Made by a program: the position numbers and the translations under genes. From positions 186,001-250,000 of the forward strand of contig NZ_JBIGIB010000005.1 in assembly GCF_043555935.1 (NCBI RefSeq): a DNA stretch of 64,000 bases, in the 5' to 3' direction. Source of the DNA: Pelomonas baiyunensis. Lineage in GTDB: Bacteria; Pseudomonadota; Gammaproteobacteria; Burkholderiales; Burkholderiaceae_C. Shown here piece by piece: positions 34,324 through 44,249 of this stretch. A model generated the notes under the pieces. The model made no database searches. It saw only the letters and a program-made list of their open reading frames with translations, and was not told where the DNA came from. Numbering within the stretch: the first letter of the stretch is position 1; the number at the start of each line of letters is the position of its first letter.

Positions 34324-35763
34324 GTGGCCCAGTTGAGCGAACGCATGTCCAAGGTGGACACCGCCTGGCTGCGCATGGACACCGAGGCCAACCTGATGAT
34401 GATCGTCGGGGTGTGGTCCATCCGCCCGGGCATCACGCTGGCTGCGTTGCGCGAGCGTGTGGCGCAGCGGCTGCTGCAGTACCCGCGCTTTCGCCAGAAG
34501 GTGGTGGAAGACCCTTTGATGGGCGCGCAGTGGGTGGTGGACCGTGATTTCGACATCGCCCGGCACGTGGTGGAGGAAGTGCCGCTGCCGCTGCGCGGGC
34601 AAAGCCGTGATGCGGTGTTGCGTGAGCGCGTGGGCGAGCTGTGCTCGCAGCCGCTGGACCCGGCGCACCCGCTGTGGCAGTTCCAGCTGATCGAGGACAT
34701 GGGCGACGGCAGCAGCGCGCTGATTGCCCGCATTCACCACTGCATTGCCGACGGCATTGCGCTGATCGCGGTGATGCTGTCCATCACCGATGGTGGCAAG
34801 TCGCCCCCGCAGCGCCGGGCGCGTGAGCCCGAGGAGCACCACGAGACCGACTGGCTGCTGGATGCCTTCCTGCGCCCCATGACCAACCTGACCGTCAAGG
34901 CCATCGGCATGACGGGCAAAGGCATGGCCAAGGGCGTGGACCTGGCCATGCACGGCACCACCCCCATGGACACCTCGCTGGAGATGGCCCGCATGGGCTA
35001 CCAGGCGGTGTCGGACGTGGCGGCGTTTGCCTTGATGCCGGACGACTCTCACACCCGCCTCAAAGGCAAGCCCGGCAACCGCAAGACCGTGGCCTGGGAC
35101 GACAGCCTGGCGCTGGACGAGGTGAAGGCCGTGGGCAAGGCGCTGGGGGCGTCCATCAACGACGTGTTGCTGGCCTGCGCGGCGGGCGCCATCGGCCAGT
35201 ACCTGGCAGACAAGGGCGAAGACCCGGCCGGCAAGGAAATCCGCGCCATGGTGCCGGTGAACCTGCGCCCGCTGGAGCAGGCCTGGCAGTTGGGCAATCG
35301 CTTCGGCCTGGTGCCGCTGGTGCTGCCCATCGGCATTGCCAACCCCGTGGAGCGGCTGTTCGCGGTGCGCGCGCGCATGAGCGAGCTCAAGGGCAGCTTC
35401 CAGCCGGTGATGGCGTTCGGCCTGCTCTCGGTGGCGGGTCTGCTCATCAAGCCGGTGCAGCACGCGATGCTGAACGTGTTCGCCAAGAAGGCCACCGCGG
35501 TGATGACCAACGTGCCGGGGCCGGCGCACGCACTGCAGTTCTGCGGCTCGACCGTGGAGAAGGTGATGTTCTGGGTGCCGCAGTCCGGCGACATCGGCAT
35601 GGGCGTGAGCATCCTGACCTACGCCGGCCGCGTGCAGTTCGGGCTCATCACCGACACCGGCTTGTGCCCAGACCCCGAAGCCATCATTGAGAACTTCGCG
35701 CCGGAGTTCGAGAAGCTGTTGTTGCTGTCGCTGATGCTGCCCTGGCAGGGCGATGCGGTCTAG
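34324..35763 (+). CDS. Wax ester synthase / acyl-CoA:diacylglycerol acyltransferase (WS/DGAT)
   Basis: A 479-residue acyltransferase making triacylglycerol or wax esters from acyl-CoA. GTG at 34324 is chosen because GAGGAG lies 6 bases upstream; an in-frame TTG at 34309 would put that motif inside the gene. The catalytic HHxxxDG motif is HHCIADG at 138-144. Conserved later motifs include NDVLLACAAGAIGQYL and VMTNVPGPAHALQFCG. It is full length. It sits beside acyl-CoA-binding and PHA-granule genes. Its last bases overlap the following kinase start by 11. Confidence 0.95.
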   Translation: MAQLSERMSKVDTAWLRMDTEANLMMIVGVWSIRPGITLAALRERVAQRLLQYPRFRQKVVEDPLMGAQWVVDRDFDIARHVVEEVPLPLRGQSRDAVLRERVGELCSQPLDPAHPLWQFQLIEDMGDGSSALIARIHHCIADGIALIAVMLSITDGGKSPPQRRAREPEEHHETDWLLDAFLRPMTNLTVKAIGMTGKGMAKGVDLAMHGTTPMDTSLEMARMGYQAVSDVAAFALMPDDSHTRLKGKPGNRKTVAWDDSLALDEVKAVGKALGASINDVLLACAAGAIGQYLADKGEDPAGKEIRAMVPVNLRPLEQAWQLGNRFGLVPLVLPIGIANPVERLFAVRARMSELKGSFQPVMAFGLLSVAGLLIKPVQHAMLNVFAKKATAVMTNVPGPAHALQFCGSTVEKVMFWVPQSGDIGMGVSILTYAGRVQFGLITDTGLCPDPEAIIENFAPEFEKLLLLSLMLPWQGDAV

Positions 35764-37690
35764 CCGCGGCAGTTTTGGCGCGCGCTGGGCGCGGATGGCC
35801 TTGCGGCGTGCGCTGCAGGGGCCGCGCGTGCTGCTGTTGATCATGGGGTTGATGTGGGCACTGCCTGCGGCTTGGGCGCAGGCCCCACTGGAGCCGGCGG
35901 CAAGCAGTGCGGCCGCGCCGCCACCCGGGTTGTTGGAGTTGTTGCAGGCCCGTTTCGTGGCGGCGGACGGCACGGCGCAGGCCGTGGCGCTACCCGACAC
36001 CTGGGGCCTGCGTGGGCTGCCGATTGCCGGGCGTGGCACCTACCTGTTGGACTTGCCCGTGTCGGGCCCCTTGAACGGCGCCTGGGCGCTGTACCTGCCG
36101 CGGGTGTCCAGCGAGCACCGCATCTTGCTCAATGGCGTGGTGCTGCAAAGCGAGCGCGCCCGCCTGCCGCGCCAGCATCCGGAGCCGCGCTTGGTGGCGT
36201 TGCCGCTGGGCTTGTTGCAGCCAGGCCTGAACCGGCTGGAGGTCGAGGTGAACTACGGCATCCGGGGCGGCTTGTCGCGAGTGTGGGCCGGTCCGGTGGC
36301 GGACGTGCGGGCGCTGGCCTTTCAAGCGCATGTGCGCGAAGCCCGCCTGCCGCAGGCCTTGAACCTGGTGGCCCTGACGCTGGCGCTGGTGATGCTGCTG
36401 CTCTGGCTGCAACAGCGAAACGACGGTGTGCTGGGCAGCTTCGCGCTGCTGGCCTGCGTGGCCTGTGCACGCAACCTCACCTACTACGACCAGGGCTTCA
36501 GTCTGCCGGCACCGGGGCCGGACCTGCTGTTCTTCGGCGCGCAGGTGGTGTCGGCCTACCTGCTGACGCGGCTCGCGCTGGCCGCCAGCGACCTGCAACT
36601 GGGGCGCTGGCGCACGCTGGCCGACGCTTTCACGGTGGTGTTGCTGGTGCTGGGCACCGTGGCCGCGGGCATGGAGGCCATCGTGACCGCGCGGCGCTGG
36701 CTGTACCCACTGCTGGCGCTCATGCTGCTGCCGGCCGTGGGCCTGCTGCTGCGCCAGGCCTGGCGGCAGCGGGGCTGGCCGGTGGCGGCCGTGGCGTTGG
36801 GGGCGGTGCTCGTCTCGGCGGCCGGGGCGCACGACTACCTCTATGGCCTGGGGCACCTGTCCATCGAGGGGCGCCTGTTGCTGCCGTTTGCCTCGCCCAT
36901 CTTTCTTGGCGTGTTCGGCCTGTGGCGGCTGCGCGGGCTGATGCTGGCGCTGGCGCGGGGCGATCGGCTGAACCGCTTGCTGGAGTCCCGCATCGAGCGG
37001 CGTACCCGCGCGCTGCACCGGGCCAACGGGGTGAAGTCGGCGTTTCTGGCCACGGCCAGCCATGACCTGCGCCAGCCCATCCTGGCCGTGAGCCTGATGG
37101 TGGGCCTGGCCCGCCAGCGCGCGACCGATGCAGACCAGCTCAGCCTGCTCGACCGCGCCCAGCAGGGCCTGGACGGCTTGCAGCGCTTCATGAGTGAGCT
37201 GCTGGACCTCTCCCGGCTGAACACCGGCGCGGTGAAGACCCGCGTGTCCGACGTGCCCTTGCAGCCGGTGCTGGATGAAGTGGCCCTGCACCTGCGCACC
37301 GAGGCCGAGGCCAAAGGCCTGGTGCTGCGGGTGCGGCCCACCGCGGCCGTGGTGCGCACCGACCCCACGCTGCTGGCCCAGGTGCTGCGCAACCTGGCGG
37401 TGAACGCCGTGCGCCACACGCCGCGCGGGGGCGTGCTGGTGCGGGCGCGGCTGCGGCGCACGCAGGTTTGGCTGGAGGTGTGGGACACCGGCCCCGGCAT
37501 TCCCGAGGCGCAGCGCGAAGCCATCTTTGACGAGTTCGTGCGGCTGGGGCCGGGCACCGGCGGCACGCCGGGTTGGGGTCTGGGGCTGGCCATCGTGCGC
37601 CAGAGCCTGGCGCTGCTGCGTCACCCGTTGGAGCTGGACAGCTGGCCCGGCAAAGGCTCTCGCTTCAGGGTGCGGCTGCCCCGGGTGTGA
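35753..37690 (+). CDS. Membrane sensor histidine kinase with periplasmic jelly-roll-type region
   Basis: A 645-residue kinase. The ATG at 35753 overlaps the end of the WS/DGAT gene; ATG 35795 is an alternative. A signal-like helix is followed by a periplasmic region (about 50-190, VALPDTWGLRGLPIAG...; LEVEVNYGIRGG) and six or seven membrane helices (about 200-400), as in 7TM-DISM sensors. The kinase core has H437 in ATASHDLRQPI, the N box NLAVNAVRHTP and the G boxes DTGPGIP and GWGLGLAIV. Its partner regulator is convergent and overlaps it by 26 bases. Confidence 0.9.
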   Translation: MRSSRGSFGARWARMALRRALQGPRVLLLIMGLMWALPAAWAQAPLEPAASSAAAPPPGLLELLQARFVAADGTAQAVALPDTWGLRGLPIAGRGTYLLDLPVSGPLNGAWALYLPRVSSEHRILLNGVVLQSERARLPRQHPEPRLVALPLGLLQPGLNRLEVEVNYGIRGGLSRVWAGPVADVRALAFQAHVREARLPQALNLVALTLALVMLLLWLQQRNDGVLGSFALLACVACARNLTYYDQGFSLPAPGPDLLFFGAQVVSAYLLTRLALAASDLQLGRWRTLADAFTVVLLVLGTVAAGMEAIVTARRWLYPLLALMLLPAVGLLLRQAWRQRGWPVAAVALGAVLVSAAGAHDYLYGLGHLSIEGRLLLPFASPIFLGVFGLWRLRGLMLALARGDRLNRLLESRIERRTRALHRANGVKSAFLATASHDLRQPILAVSLMVGLARQRATDADQLSLLDRAQQGLDGLQRFMSELLDLSRLNTGAVKTRVSDVPLQPVLDEVALHLRTEAEAKGLVLRVRPTAAVVRTDPTLLAQVLRNLAVNAVRHTPRGGVLVRARLRRTQVWLEVWDTGPGIPEAQREAIFDEFVRLGPGTGGTPGWGLGLAIVRQSLALLRHPLELDSWPGKGSRFRVRLPRV

Positions 37691-38303
37691 TGCGCAGGCC
37701 CAGCGCCGCAGCGGCCACCACGGCCTGCGTGCGGTTGGCCGCGCCGAGCCGGCGGTAGATCTCGGCCAGGTGCGTCTTGACCGTGGACGCCGACAGCCCC
37801 AACTCGCGCTCGATCACCTTGTTGCTGGCGCCGCGCAGCAGTTGCTGCAGCACCTCGTGTTGGCGGGCGCTGAGGGCGTCCAGCGCGCTGTCCAGCGGCC
37901 GGGCGGAGCCCTGCAGCAGGCGTTGCGGCAGCGGGATGCCGCCTTGTGTCACGAGCGCCAGCGCCGCGCTCAACTCATCGAACCCGGCGCTCTTGTGCAC
38001 GAAGCCCGAGGCGCCGGCCTCGATGCAGGCTTCCACCGTGGCTGGCTCCTCGTGGGCCGACAGCACCACCACGCGCGCGGTGGGGCAGGCGTCCATGACG
38101 GCCGGGATGCCGGTCGGGCCATGGCTGTCGGGCAGGTCCAGGTCCAGCAGCACCAGCCGCAGGTCCGGACGGCTGCGTGCGATGTCCAGCCCTTCTCCCA
38201 GCGACCCCGCCTGCACGCAGGGTGTGCCCGGGTTGGCTGCAGCCAGCATCAGGGCCAGTCCGTCGCGCAGCAGGGCGTGGTCGTCGATCAGCAGGAAGCA
38301 CAT
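37665..38303 (-). CDS. NarL/LuxR-family response regulator
   Basis: A 212-residue regulator: receiver domain with DD at 7-8, phospho-acceptor D54 in VLLDLDLP and VHKSAGF at the conserved Lys. A LuxR-type helix-turn-helix follows (LSARQHEVLQQLLRGASNKVIERELGLSASTVKTHLAEIYRRL). It is the natural partner of the kinase on the opposite strand; their 3' ends overlap by 26 bases, so antisense contact of the two mRNAs is possible. Targets are unknown. Confidence 0.93.
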   Translation of the reverse strand: MCFLLIDDHALLRDGLALMLAAANPGTPCVQAGSLGEGLDIARSRPDLRLVLLDLDLPDSHGPTGIPAVMDACPTARVVVLSAHEEPATVEACIEAGASGFVHKSAGFDELSAALALVTQGGIPLPQRLLQGSARPLDSALDALSARQHEVLQQLLRGASNKVIERELGLSASTVKTHLAEIYRRLGAANRTQAVVAAAALGLRITPGAAAP

Positions 38304-38401
38304 GGTGGCGGTGGGCGGGGGAGGGGCTGGACGGGAGACTGTGCCGCCCGCGCTTGGGCTTGCCCATCGGCCAATTGACCGAGGGCCGTGGGGTTTGTCG
38401 G

Positions 38402-39364
38402 TTAGGGTTTGAGCCGAATCACACCGCGCTCGTCCCGGCGCTCGATGGCGCGGTCGTGGTCGGGGTCAATGGGATGGCCAGCGAGCAGGCGCCCCAGGAA
38501 CGCGTCGGTGGTCGGTGCGTAGCCGAAGCTGCCTGCCACGAACACGGTGTGGTTCAGCCAGCCGCGCCAGCAGCCCGTGTGGCTCAGGTCCAGGTAGCGC
38601 ACGCCGGGGGCCAGCGGGCGGTTGTAGGGCACCCCCAGACCCAAGGCGCCCTCGCCGGCCTCGCGGGCATCGGTGGCGAAGTTCAAGGTGACGTCGCCCC
38701 GATTCCAGGTGACCCACACCTCTTCGCGTTGGGCCAGGCGAGTGAGCCAGCGCACGTGGTCGCGCTCGTCGGCATCGGGCTCGGAGAAGACGATGCGCTC
38801 GAAGAGCCGGTCGCCTGGGGCCGTGGCTGGCCACCCGTGCTGCTGGATCACCTTCTGCAGCACGATGGCACCCATGCTGTGCACCAGCAGCACAGGGCGA
38901 GGCAGCGCAGGCTGCTGGGCGCGAAGGGCGGCGTGGAACTGCAGCAGCTGCCAGAACGGATCGACGGCGTCATCGGTCTTGGCGAGCGGACAGCTCCGGT
39001 CCAGGCCGTCGGCGGCGGAGTCCCAGTTGAACATCCAGGGGCGCAGGCCGCGGTCGGTCAGGTGCTGAAGCGCTCGGCCCGATGCGATGCCTGTCTGTCC
39101 GTAGACGCTCTTGGTGGGTTCCTTGCCCCGACCGTGCACGAACAGCACCGCGGGAGCGCGGCCCGGCAGCCAGCTGGCCAACTGGCTTTGGTACTCGGCC
39201 AGCGACAGCGCCTCGTGGCCGGCGGGCGCCAAGCGGTAAATGGGCGTGGCGGCGTTGAAGGCCAATGCCTGGGTCGGTTCGGGGGGATCCTGACGCGGGC
39301 ACGAGGCACAGCCCTGCAAGGTCAGCAGGGCGCACGTGAACAGCAGGAGGATCAAACGCCGCAT
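38402..39364 (-). CDS. Lipoprotein alpha/beta hydrolase
   Basis: A 320-residue protein. The ATG at 39364 follows GGAG at 6 bases. The signal peptide ends in lipobox LQGC. The domain begins AVLFVHGRGKEP (oxyanion region) and has the nucleophile elbow VHSMGA. Possible later acid and His residues lie in SEPDADERDH and LSHTGCWRGWLNHTVF. It resembles DUF900-type hydrolases that act on esters or peptides in the envelope. The substrate is unknown, and no neighbour explains it. It is a single gene with its own promoter. Confidence 0.85.
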   Translation of the reverse strand: MRRLILLLFTCALLTLQGCASCPRQDPPEPTQALAFNAATPIYRLAPAGHEALSLAEYQSQLASWLPGRAPAVLFVHGRGKEPTKSVYGQTGIASGRALQHLTDRGLRPWMFNWDSAADGLDRSCPLAKTDDAVDPFWQLLQFHAALRAQQPALPRPVLLVHSMGAIVLQKVIQQHGWPATAPGDRLFERIVFSEPDADERDHVRWLTRLAQREEVWVTWNRGDVTLNFATDAREAGEGALGLGVPYNRPLAPGVRYLDLSHTGCWRGWLNHTVFVAGSFGYAPTTDAFLGRLLAGHPIDPDHDRAIERRDERGVIRLKP

Positions 39365-39451
39365 GCAAGCTCCGCAGCAAGGTGGGGTGCGGTGCAGCTT
39401 AAGGGCGTCGCTGGTGTGCCTGGATCAGGGTTGTTGCCCGGCGCAGGCAAC

Positions 39452-39475
39452 AAAAAAGCGCTCCGAGGAGCGCTT
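39452..39475 (-). terminator. Rho-independent terminator
   Basis: On the minus strand AAGCGCTCC and GGAGCGCTT form a 9-bp stem, followed by a run of T residues. It ends the small exported-protein gene 23 bases after its stop. It is the clearest intrinsic terminator in the window. Confidence 0.85.
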
Positions 39476-39497
39476 GTTTCGTGAGCCGTGGAGCGGC

Positions 39498-39839
39498 TTA
39501 CAGGCGGAAGGGCTCGGCCTTCTTCTTGGCGGCGGTCGGGCGGCCGGCGGCGGTCGGGTAGGCGGCCATCACCTTGGCCGGATCGGCCTTGTCCAGGTAG
39601 GCGGCGTACTGGTCGTTCGTGCAAGCCAGCAGCTTGCCGGGCTTGGCTTCACCCTTGTACTTGCCGTTGGCGTAGACGAATTGGTATTCGTTGGCCGAGA
39701 CCGGGGTCGAGATGCTGCTGGTGGCTTCGTAGCTCTTGGCGCATTCAGCGCGCAGCTCGGCTTGCTCGGGCGTGGCGTTGTTGGCGGCCTGGGCGGCGAA
39801 AGCGGTGACGACAGCGAAAGCAGGGATCAGGAACTTCAT
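39498..39839 (-). CDS. Small exported protein of unknown function
   Basis: A 113-residue protein with a clear signal peptide (MKFLIPAFAVVTAFAAQA, cleavage about residue 18). The mature part has two cysteines (AECAKS, LACTND), which could form a disulphide, a basic stretch (AAKKKAEP) and many Tyr/Ala residues (EYQFVYANGKYKGEAKPG, PAKVMAAYPTAAG). No known domain is recognised. It has its own terminator directly downstream, so it is probably monocistronic and possibly highly expressed. Confidence 0.8.
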   Translation of the reverse strand: MKFLIPAFAVVTAFAAQAANNATPEQAELRAECAKSYEATSSISTPVSANEYQFVYANGKYKGEAKPGKLLACTNDQYAAYLDKADPAKVMAAYPTAAGRPTAAKKKAEPFRL

Positions 39840-39991
39840 GGTGCGGTCTCGCGGTGGTGGGGTGGCGGATGGGTGCGAAGCTTACGCCGCTGGGGCGGCG
39901 CTGCCACCCCCGGAGGCGCGGGAGAGGGGGTGTGATGCAGTTCACGACCCGCCGCAGCGGGCGTGAACTAATGCGCGCTTGGCGCCGGAGA

Positions 39992-40765
39992 TCACTCGTC
40001 CAGCTCTTCCTTGGCGAGCTCGATGTCCAGTTGTTCCATGGCGTCCATGGCTTCGCAGGCGGCGGCATCGGCGTACAGCTGCTCGGCTTCCTTCAGCCGC
40101 TTGTCGCCTTCCAGCATCACCAGGCCATTGGCGCGCTCGATCATCGCGATGGCACTGGTGGGGTTGAGCTTCAAGGCCTGCTCGAACATCTTCAGGCCCG
40201 TGGCCGTGTCTGCGCCCTGGGTTTTGCCCAGCAGCTTGCCGACCTTGTCGATCACCTCGGCGTGGAAGGCGCCCAGCGCGATGTGCGCGTCGGCGTGCTT
40301 GGGGGCGAGGTTGATGGTGGTTTCCAACGCGCCCTTGACCTTGGCGCCCAGGCCCTGCGCCAGCGCCTTGGCCACGCTGATGCCCTGGCCGTAGCGGCCC
40401 AGCGCGTAGGCCTGCCAGTAGTAGGCGTTGGCGTTCTTGGGTTCCTCGGCCTGCTGGGCTTCGGCCCGCTCGGCGATTTCCAGGAACATCTCCAGCTTCA
40501 CCTTCTCCTTCTTCTCAAGGTAGTTGGCGTAGATGCCCTGGGCCTTGTTCGCCACGGTGAGGCCCGCGCCCCCGGCGGCGAGGCCGGCGTCGTAGGCGGC
40601 CTGGAATTCCCCAGCGTGGAAGTGGATCCAGGCCTGCACGACTGCGGCGTCCTTGGGGAAGGGCTCGGCGTCGCCGGCGTGCAGCCGGGCCCAGTGCTTC
40701 TTCAGCGTGGCCGGGGTGTAGACGAAGGCGGCGTTGTCGTAGGGAAAGGCGGTCCACTTGGCCAT
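39992..40765 (-). CDS. TPR-like protein of unknown function
   Basis: A 257-residue cytoplasmic protein; the ATG at 40765 follows AGGAGA. It contains several alpha-helical TPR-like segments (NKAQGIYANYLEKKEK; NAYYWQAYALGRYGQGIS; HADAHIALGAFHAEVI; MFEQALKLNPTSAIAMIERANGLV). It has no signal peptide and an acidic C-terminus (LAKEELDE). It lies 10 bases downstream of a TetR gene on the same strand, so the two form an operon. It may be an assembly or scaffold protein; nothing identifies its partner. Confidence 0.85.
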   Translation of the reverse strand: MAKWTAFPYDNAAFVYTPATLKKHWARLHAGDAEPFPKDAAVVQAWIHFHAGEFQAAYDAGLAAGGAGLTVANKAQGIYANYLEKKEKVKLEMFLEIAERAEAQQAEEPKNANAYYWQAYALGRYGQGISVAKALAQGLGAKVKGALETTINLAPKHADAHIALGAFHAEVIDKVGKLLGKTQGADTATGLKMFEQALKLNPTSAIAMIERANGLVMLEGDKRLKEAEQLYADAAACEAMDAMEQLDIELAKEELDE

Positions 40766-40775
40766 GGCTTGTCTC

Positions 40776-41435
40776 CTAGGTTGATTGGTATTGGCCGGCG
40801 AGCTTGAAGAGGTGGTCTTTCGACGCGGGCTCGAGGTAGGGTAGCAGCAGGGACAGCGCGTGGAAGGCGCCGCGCAGCAGGGCGGCGCCGGCACGGTCGG
40901 GCTCCAGCGCGTGGCGCGGGTCGCGCACGTATTCGTAGCTCAGCCAGTAGCTCACTACCACCACCATGGCATTGGCCGTGGGCGCGGCCTCGCGCAGGTC
41001 CATCTTCAGCGCGCCGCCCAGGTGCAGGCCCGACAGCACGTGGCGCATGGCCTGCTCCTTGGCGGCTAGCAGGGCCTGGAAGTGGGTTTCCAGCCGGCGG
41101 TTCTTGAACAGCAGGTCGTTCAGGTCGCGGTAGAGGAAGCGGTGCTTCCAGATCAGCTCGAACAGCATGTGGAAGAACAGCCAGGCATCCTCCACGTTGC
41201 GCACGTTGTCGGCAGCGGCCAGCAGTTCGTTCAGCTCGGCCTCGTAGCGGCCGAACAGCGCGTTGACGAGCTCGTCCTTGGCCGGGTAGTGGTAGTACAG
41301 GTTGCCCGGGCTGATCTTCAGTTCCGCCGAGATCAGCGTCGTCGACACATTCGGCTCGCCGAAGGCATTGAAGAGGTCCAGCGTGACCTCCAGGATGCGC
41401 TCGGCAGTGCGGCGGGGGCGTTTGGGCGTGGGCAT
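40776..41435 (-). CDS. TetR-family transcriptional regulator
   Basis: A 219-residue regulator. The N-terminal helix-turn-helix is TTLISAELKISPGNLYYHYP, giving the usual F/Y-Y-H-F/Y-x signature. The C-terminal domain is helix-rich and of standard size. It is divergent from the ABC-2 transporter operon, with a 144-base gap, and is followed by the TPR gene. Control of the transporter or of fatty-acid metabolism is plausible, but no operator palindrome was identified. Confidence 0.9.
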   Translation of the reverse strand: MPTPKRPRRTAERILEVTLDLFNAFGEPNVSTTLISAELKISPGNLYYHYPAKDELVNALFGRYEAELNELLAAADNVRNVEDAWLFFHMLFELIWKHRFLYRDLNDLLFKNRRLETHFQALLAAKEQAMRHVLSGLHLGGALKMDLREAAPTANAMVVVVSYWLSYEYVRDPRHALEPDRAGAALLRGAFHALSLLLPYLEPASKDHLFKLAGQYQST

Positions 41436-41579
41436 GTCAGGAGCGCGCGATCGCCCCGAACGACCGTTGCGCTTTCATGCGGGGAAGCGAGCGCAGCGAG
41501 CGTGGGAGCCGACAGGTCATCGGGTCATTCTGGCAGCGAAAAGCGCGCCGACAGGGTCGACTTCTAGAATTCCAAGCCT

Positions 41580-42499
<920 letters not shown>

Positions 42500-42503
<4 letters not shown>

Positions 42504-43255
42504 ACGGCGCCTCCACCCTGTTCAAGAAAGAAGTGCTGCGCTTCTGGAAGGTCAGCTTCCAGACCGTGGCCGCGCCGGTGCTCACCGCCTGCATGTATTT
42601 GCTCGTGTTCGGCCACACGCTGGAAGACCACGTGAAGGTGTACGAAACCGTCGGCTACACGCAGTTCCTGATTCCGGGACTCGTGATGATGAGCGTGCTG
42701 CAGAACGCCTTCGCCAACAGCTCGTCCAGCCTCATTCAGAGCAAGATCACCGGCAACCTCGTGTTCCTGCTGCTGACGCCGCTGTCACCGCTGGCGTGGT
42801 TCGTCGCCTACGTGGGCGCGGCCATCGTGCGGGGCCTGGCGGTGGGCACGGGCGTGTTGCTGGTGACGGCGTGGTTTGCGCCGCCGGGCCTGGACAACAT
42901 CCTGTGGGTGCTGACCTTCACCGTGCTCGGCGCTGGCTTGATGGGCACGCTGGGCCTGATCGCCGGGCTGTGGGCCGAGAAGTTTGACCAGTTGGCCGCC
43001 TTCCAGAACTTCATCATCATGCCGATGACCTTCCTGTCGGGCGTCTTCTACTCGGTGCACTCGCTGCCTGGGTTCTGGCAGGGCATCAGCCACCTGAACC
43101 CGTTCTTCTACATGATCGACGGCTTCCGCCGCGGCTTCTTCGGCGTGAGCGACGTGTCGCCGTGGCTGAGCCTCGCCGTGGTGGGCTTCAGCTTCGTGGC
43201 CACGGCCGGTTTGGCGCTGAGCCTGCTGCAGCGCGGCTACAAGATTCGATCCTGA
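42500..43255 (+). CDS. ABC-2 type transporter permease (YadH-like)
   Basis: A 251-residue inner-membrane protein with about six membrane helices. Its ATG overlaps the ATPase stop by 4 bases. It carries ABC-2 features such as FLIPGLVMMSVLQNAF and MTFLSGVFYSVHSLPG...LNPFFYMIDGFR. It is of full family length. With the preceding ATPase it forms a two-gene exporter upstream of bolA and hisG, an arrangement often seen in Burkholderiales. Confidence 0.93.
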
Positions 43256-43344
43256 ATCCGGGGCTGAAGCGGGGTTTGCAGCGGGCCGAAGGCCGCGCGT
43301 TGCAACCCTTCCTAGAATCACGGGTTTTCCAGAAGGACCCCGTG

Positions 43345-43584
43345 ATGGCCGACCCGACCCCGCTCGAAGTACGCGATTTCATTGCCGCTGGCTTGCCCTG
43401 CGCGCACCTGGAAGTCGAGGGCGACGGTCGACATTTCTTCGCGACCATCGTGTCCGCCGAGTTTGCCGGCCTCACCCGCATCAAGCGCCACCAGCGTGTG
43501 TACGCTGCTTTGGGCGACCGCATGCGCGAGCAAATCCACGCGCTGTCGATGAAGACGCTGACGCCCGAGGAGTTCGCGCAATGA
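43345..43584 (+). CDS. BolA/IbaG-family protein
   Basis: A 79-residue cytoplasmic protein; ATG 43345 (adjacent GTG possible) follows AAGGACCCC. The conserved core includes HLEVEGDGRHFFATIVS and the helix-turn-helix-like segment LTRIKRHQRVYAALGDRM. A conserved Cys/His site in such proteins helps bind [2Fe-2S] with monothiol glutaredoxins. Its stop overlaps the hisG start (ATGA), so it is the first gene of the histidine operon. In many relatives murA lies between these genes; here it is absent. Confidence 0.92.
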   Translation: MADPTPLEVRDFIAAGLPCAHLEVEGDGRHFFATIVSAEFAGLTRIKRHQRVYAALGDRMREQIHALSMKTLTPEEFAQ

Positions 43585-44249
43585 GTGCCAACCAAGGTCT
43601 GACGCTGGCGCTGTCCAAGGGCCGCATCTTTGAAGAGACCCTGCCGCTGCTGCGCGCCGCCGGCATCGAGGTGCTCGAAGACCCCGAAACCTCGCGCAAG
43701 CTGATCTTGCCGACCAACCGCGAGGGCGTGCGCGTGGTGCTGGTGCGCGCCAGCGACGTGCCCACCTACGTGCAGTACGGCGGCGCCGACCTGGGCGTTG
43801 CCGGGCGCGACGTGTTGCACGAGCAGGCCCTGGCCCAGGGCGGCTCGCACGGCCTGTACCAGCCGCTGGACCTGAACATCGCCCGCTGCCGCATGAGTGT
43901 GGCCACGCGTGCCGACTTCGACTACGTCGCCGCCGTGAAGCAAGGCTCGCGCATCCGCGTGGCCACCAAGTACACCGAGATCGCCCGCCAGCACTTCGCC
44001 GACAAGGGCGTGCACGTGGACCTGATCAAGCTCTACGGCTCCATGGAACTGGCTCCGCTGACCGGCCTGGCCGACGCCATCGTCGACCTGGTTTCTACCG
44101 GCGGCACGCTGCGCGCCAACAAGCTGGTGGAGGTGGAGCAGATCATGGACATCTCCTCCCGCCTCGTCGTCAACCAAGCCGCGCTCAAGCTCAAGCGCGA
44201 CACCCTGCGCCCCCTCATCGACGCCTTCGCCGGCGCCGTCTCCGCATGA
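43581..44249 (+). CDS. hisG: ATP phosphoribosyltransferase catalytic subunit, short form
   Basis: A 222-residue enzyme that condenses ATP and PRPP in the first step of histidine synthesis. The length and N-terminus (LALSKGRIFEETLPLL) fit the short form, which lacks the regulatory domain and works with HisZ; no hisZ is in the window. Other core motifs are YVQYGGADLGVAGRDVL, RVATKYTEIARQHF and DLVSTGGTLRANKLVEVE. It overlaps bolA and hisD by 4 bases each. Confidence 0.97.
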   Translation: MSANQGLTLALSKGRIFEETLPLLRAAGIEVLEDPETSRKLILPTNREGVRVVLVRASDVPTYVQYGGADLGVAGRDVLHEQALAQGGSHGLYQPLDLNIARCRMSVATRADFDYVAAVKQGSRIRVATKYTEIARQHFADKGVHVDLIKLYGSMELAPLTGLADAIVDLVSTGGTLRANKLVEVEQIMDISSRLVVNQAALKLKRDTLRPLIDAFAGAVSA

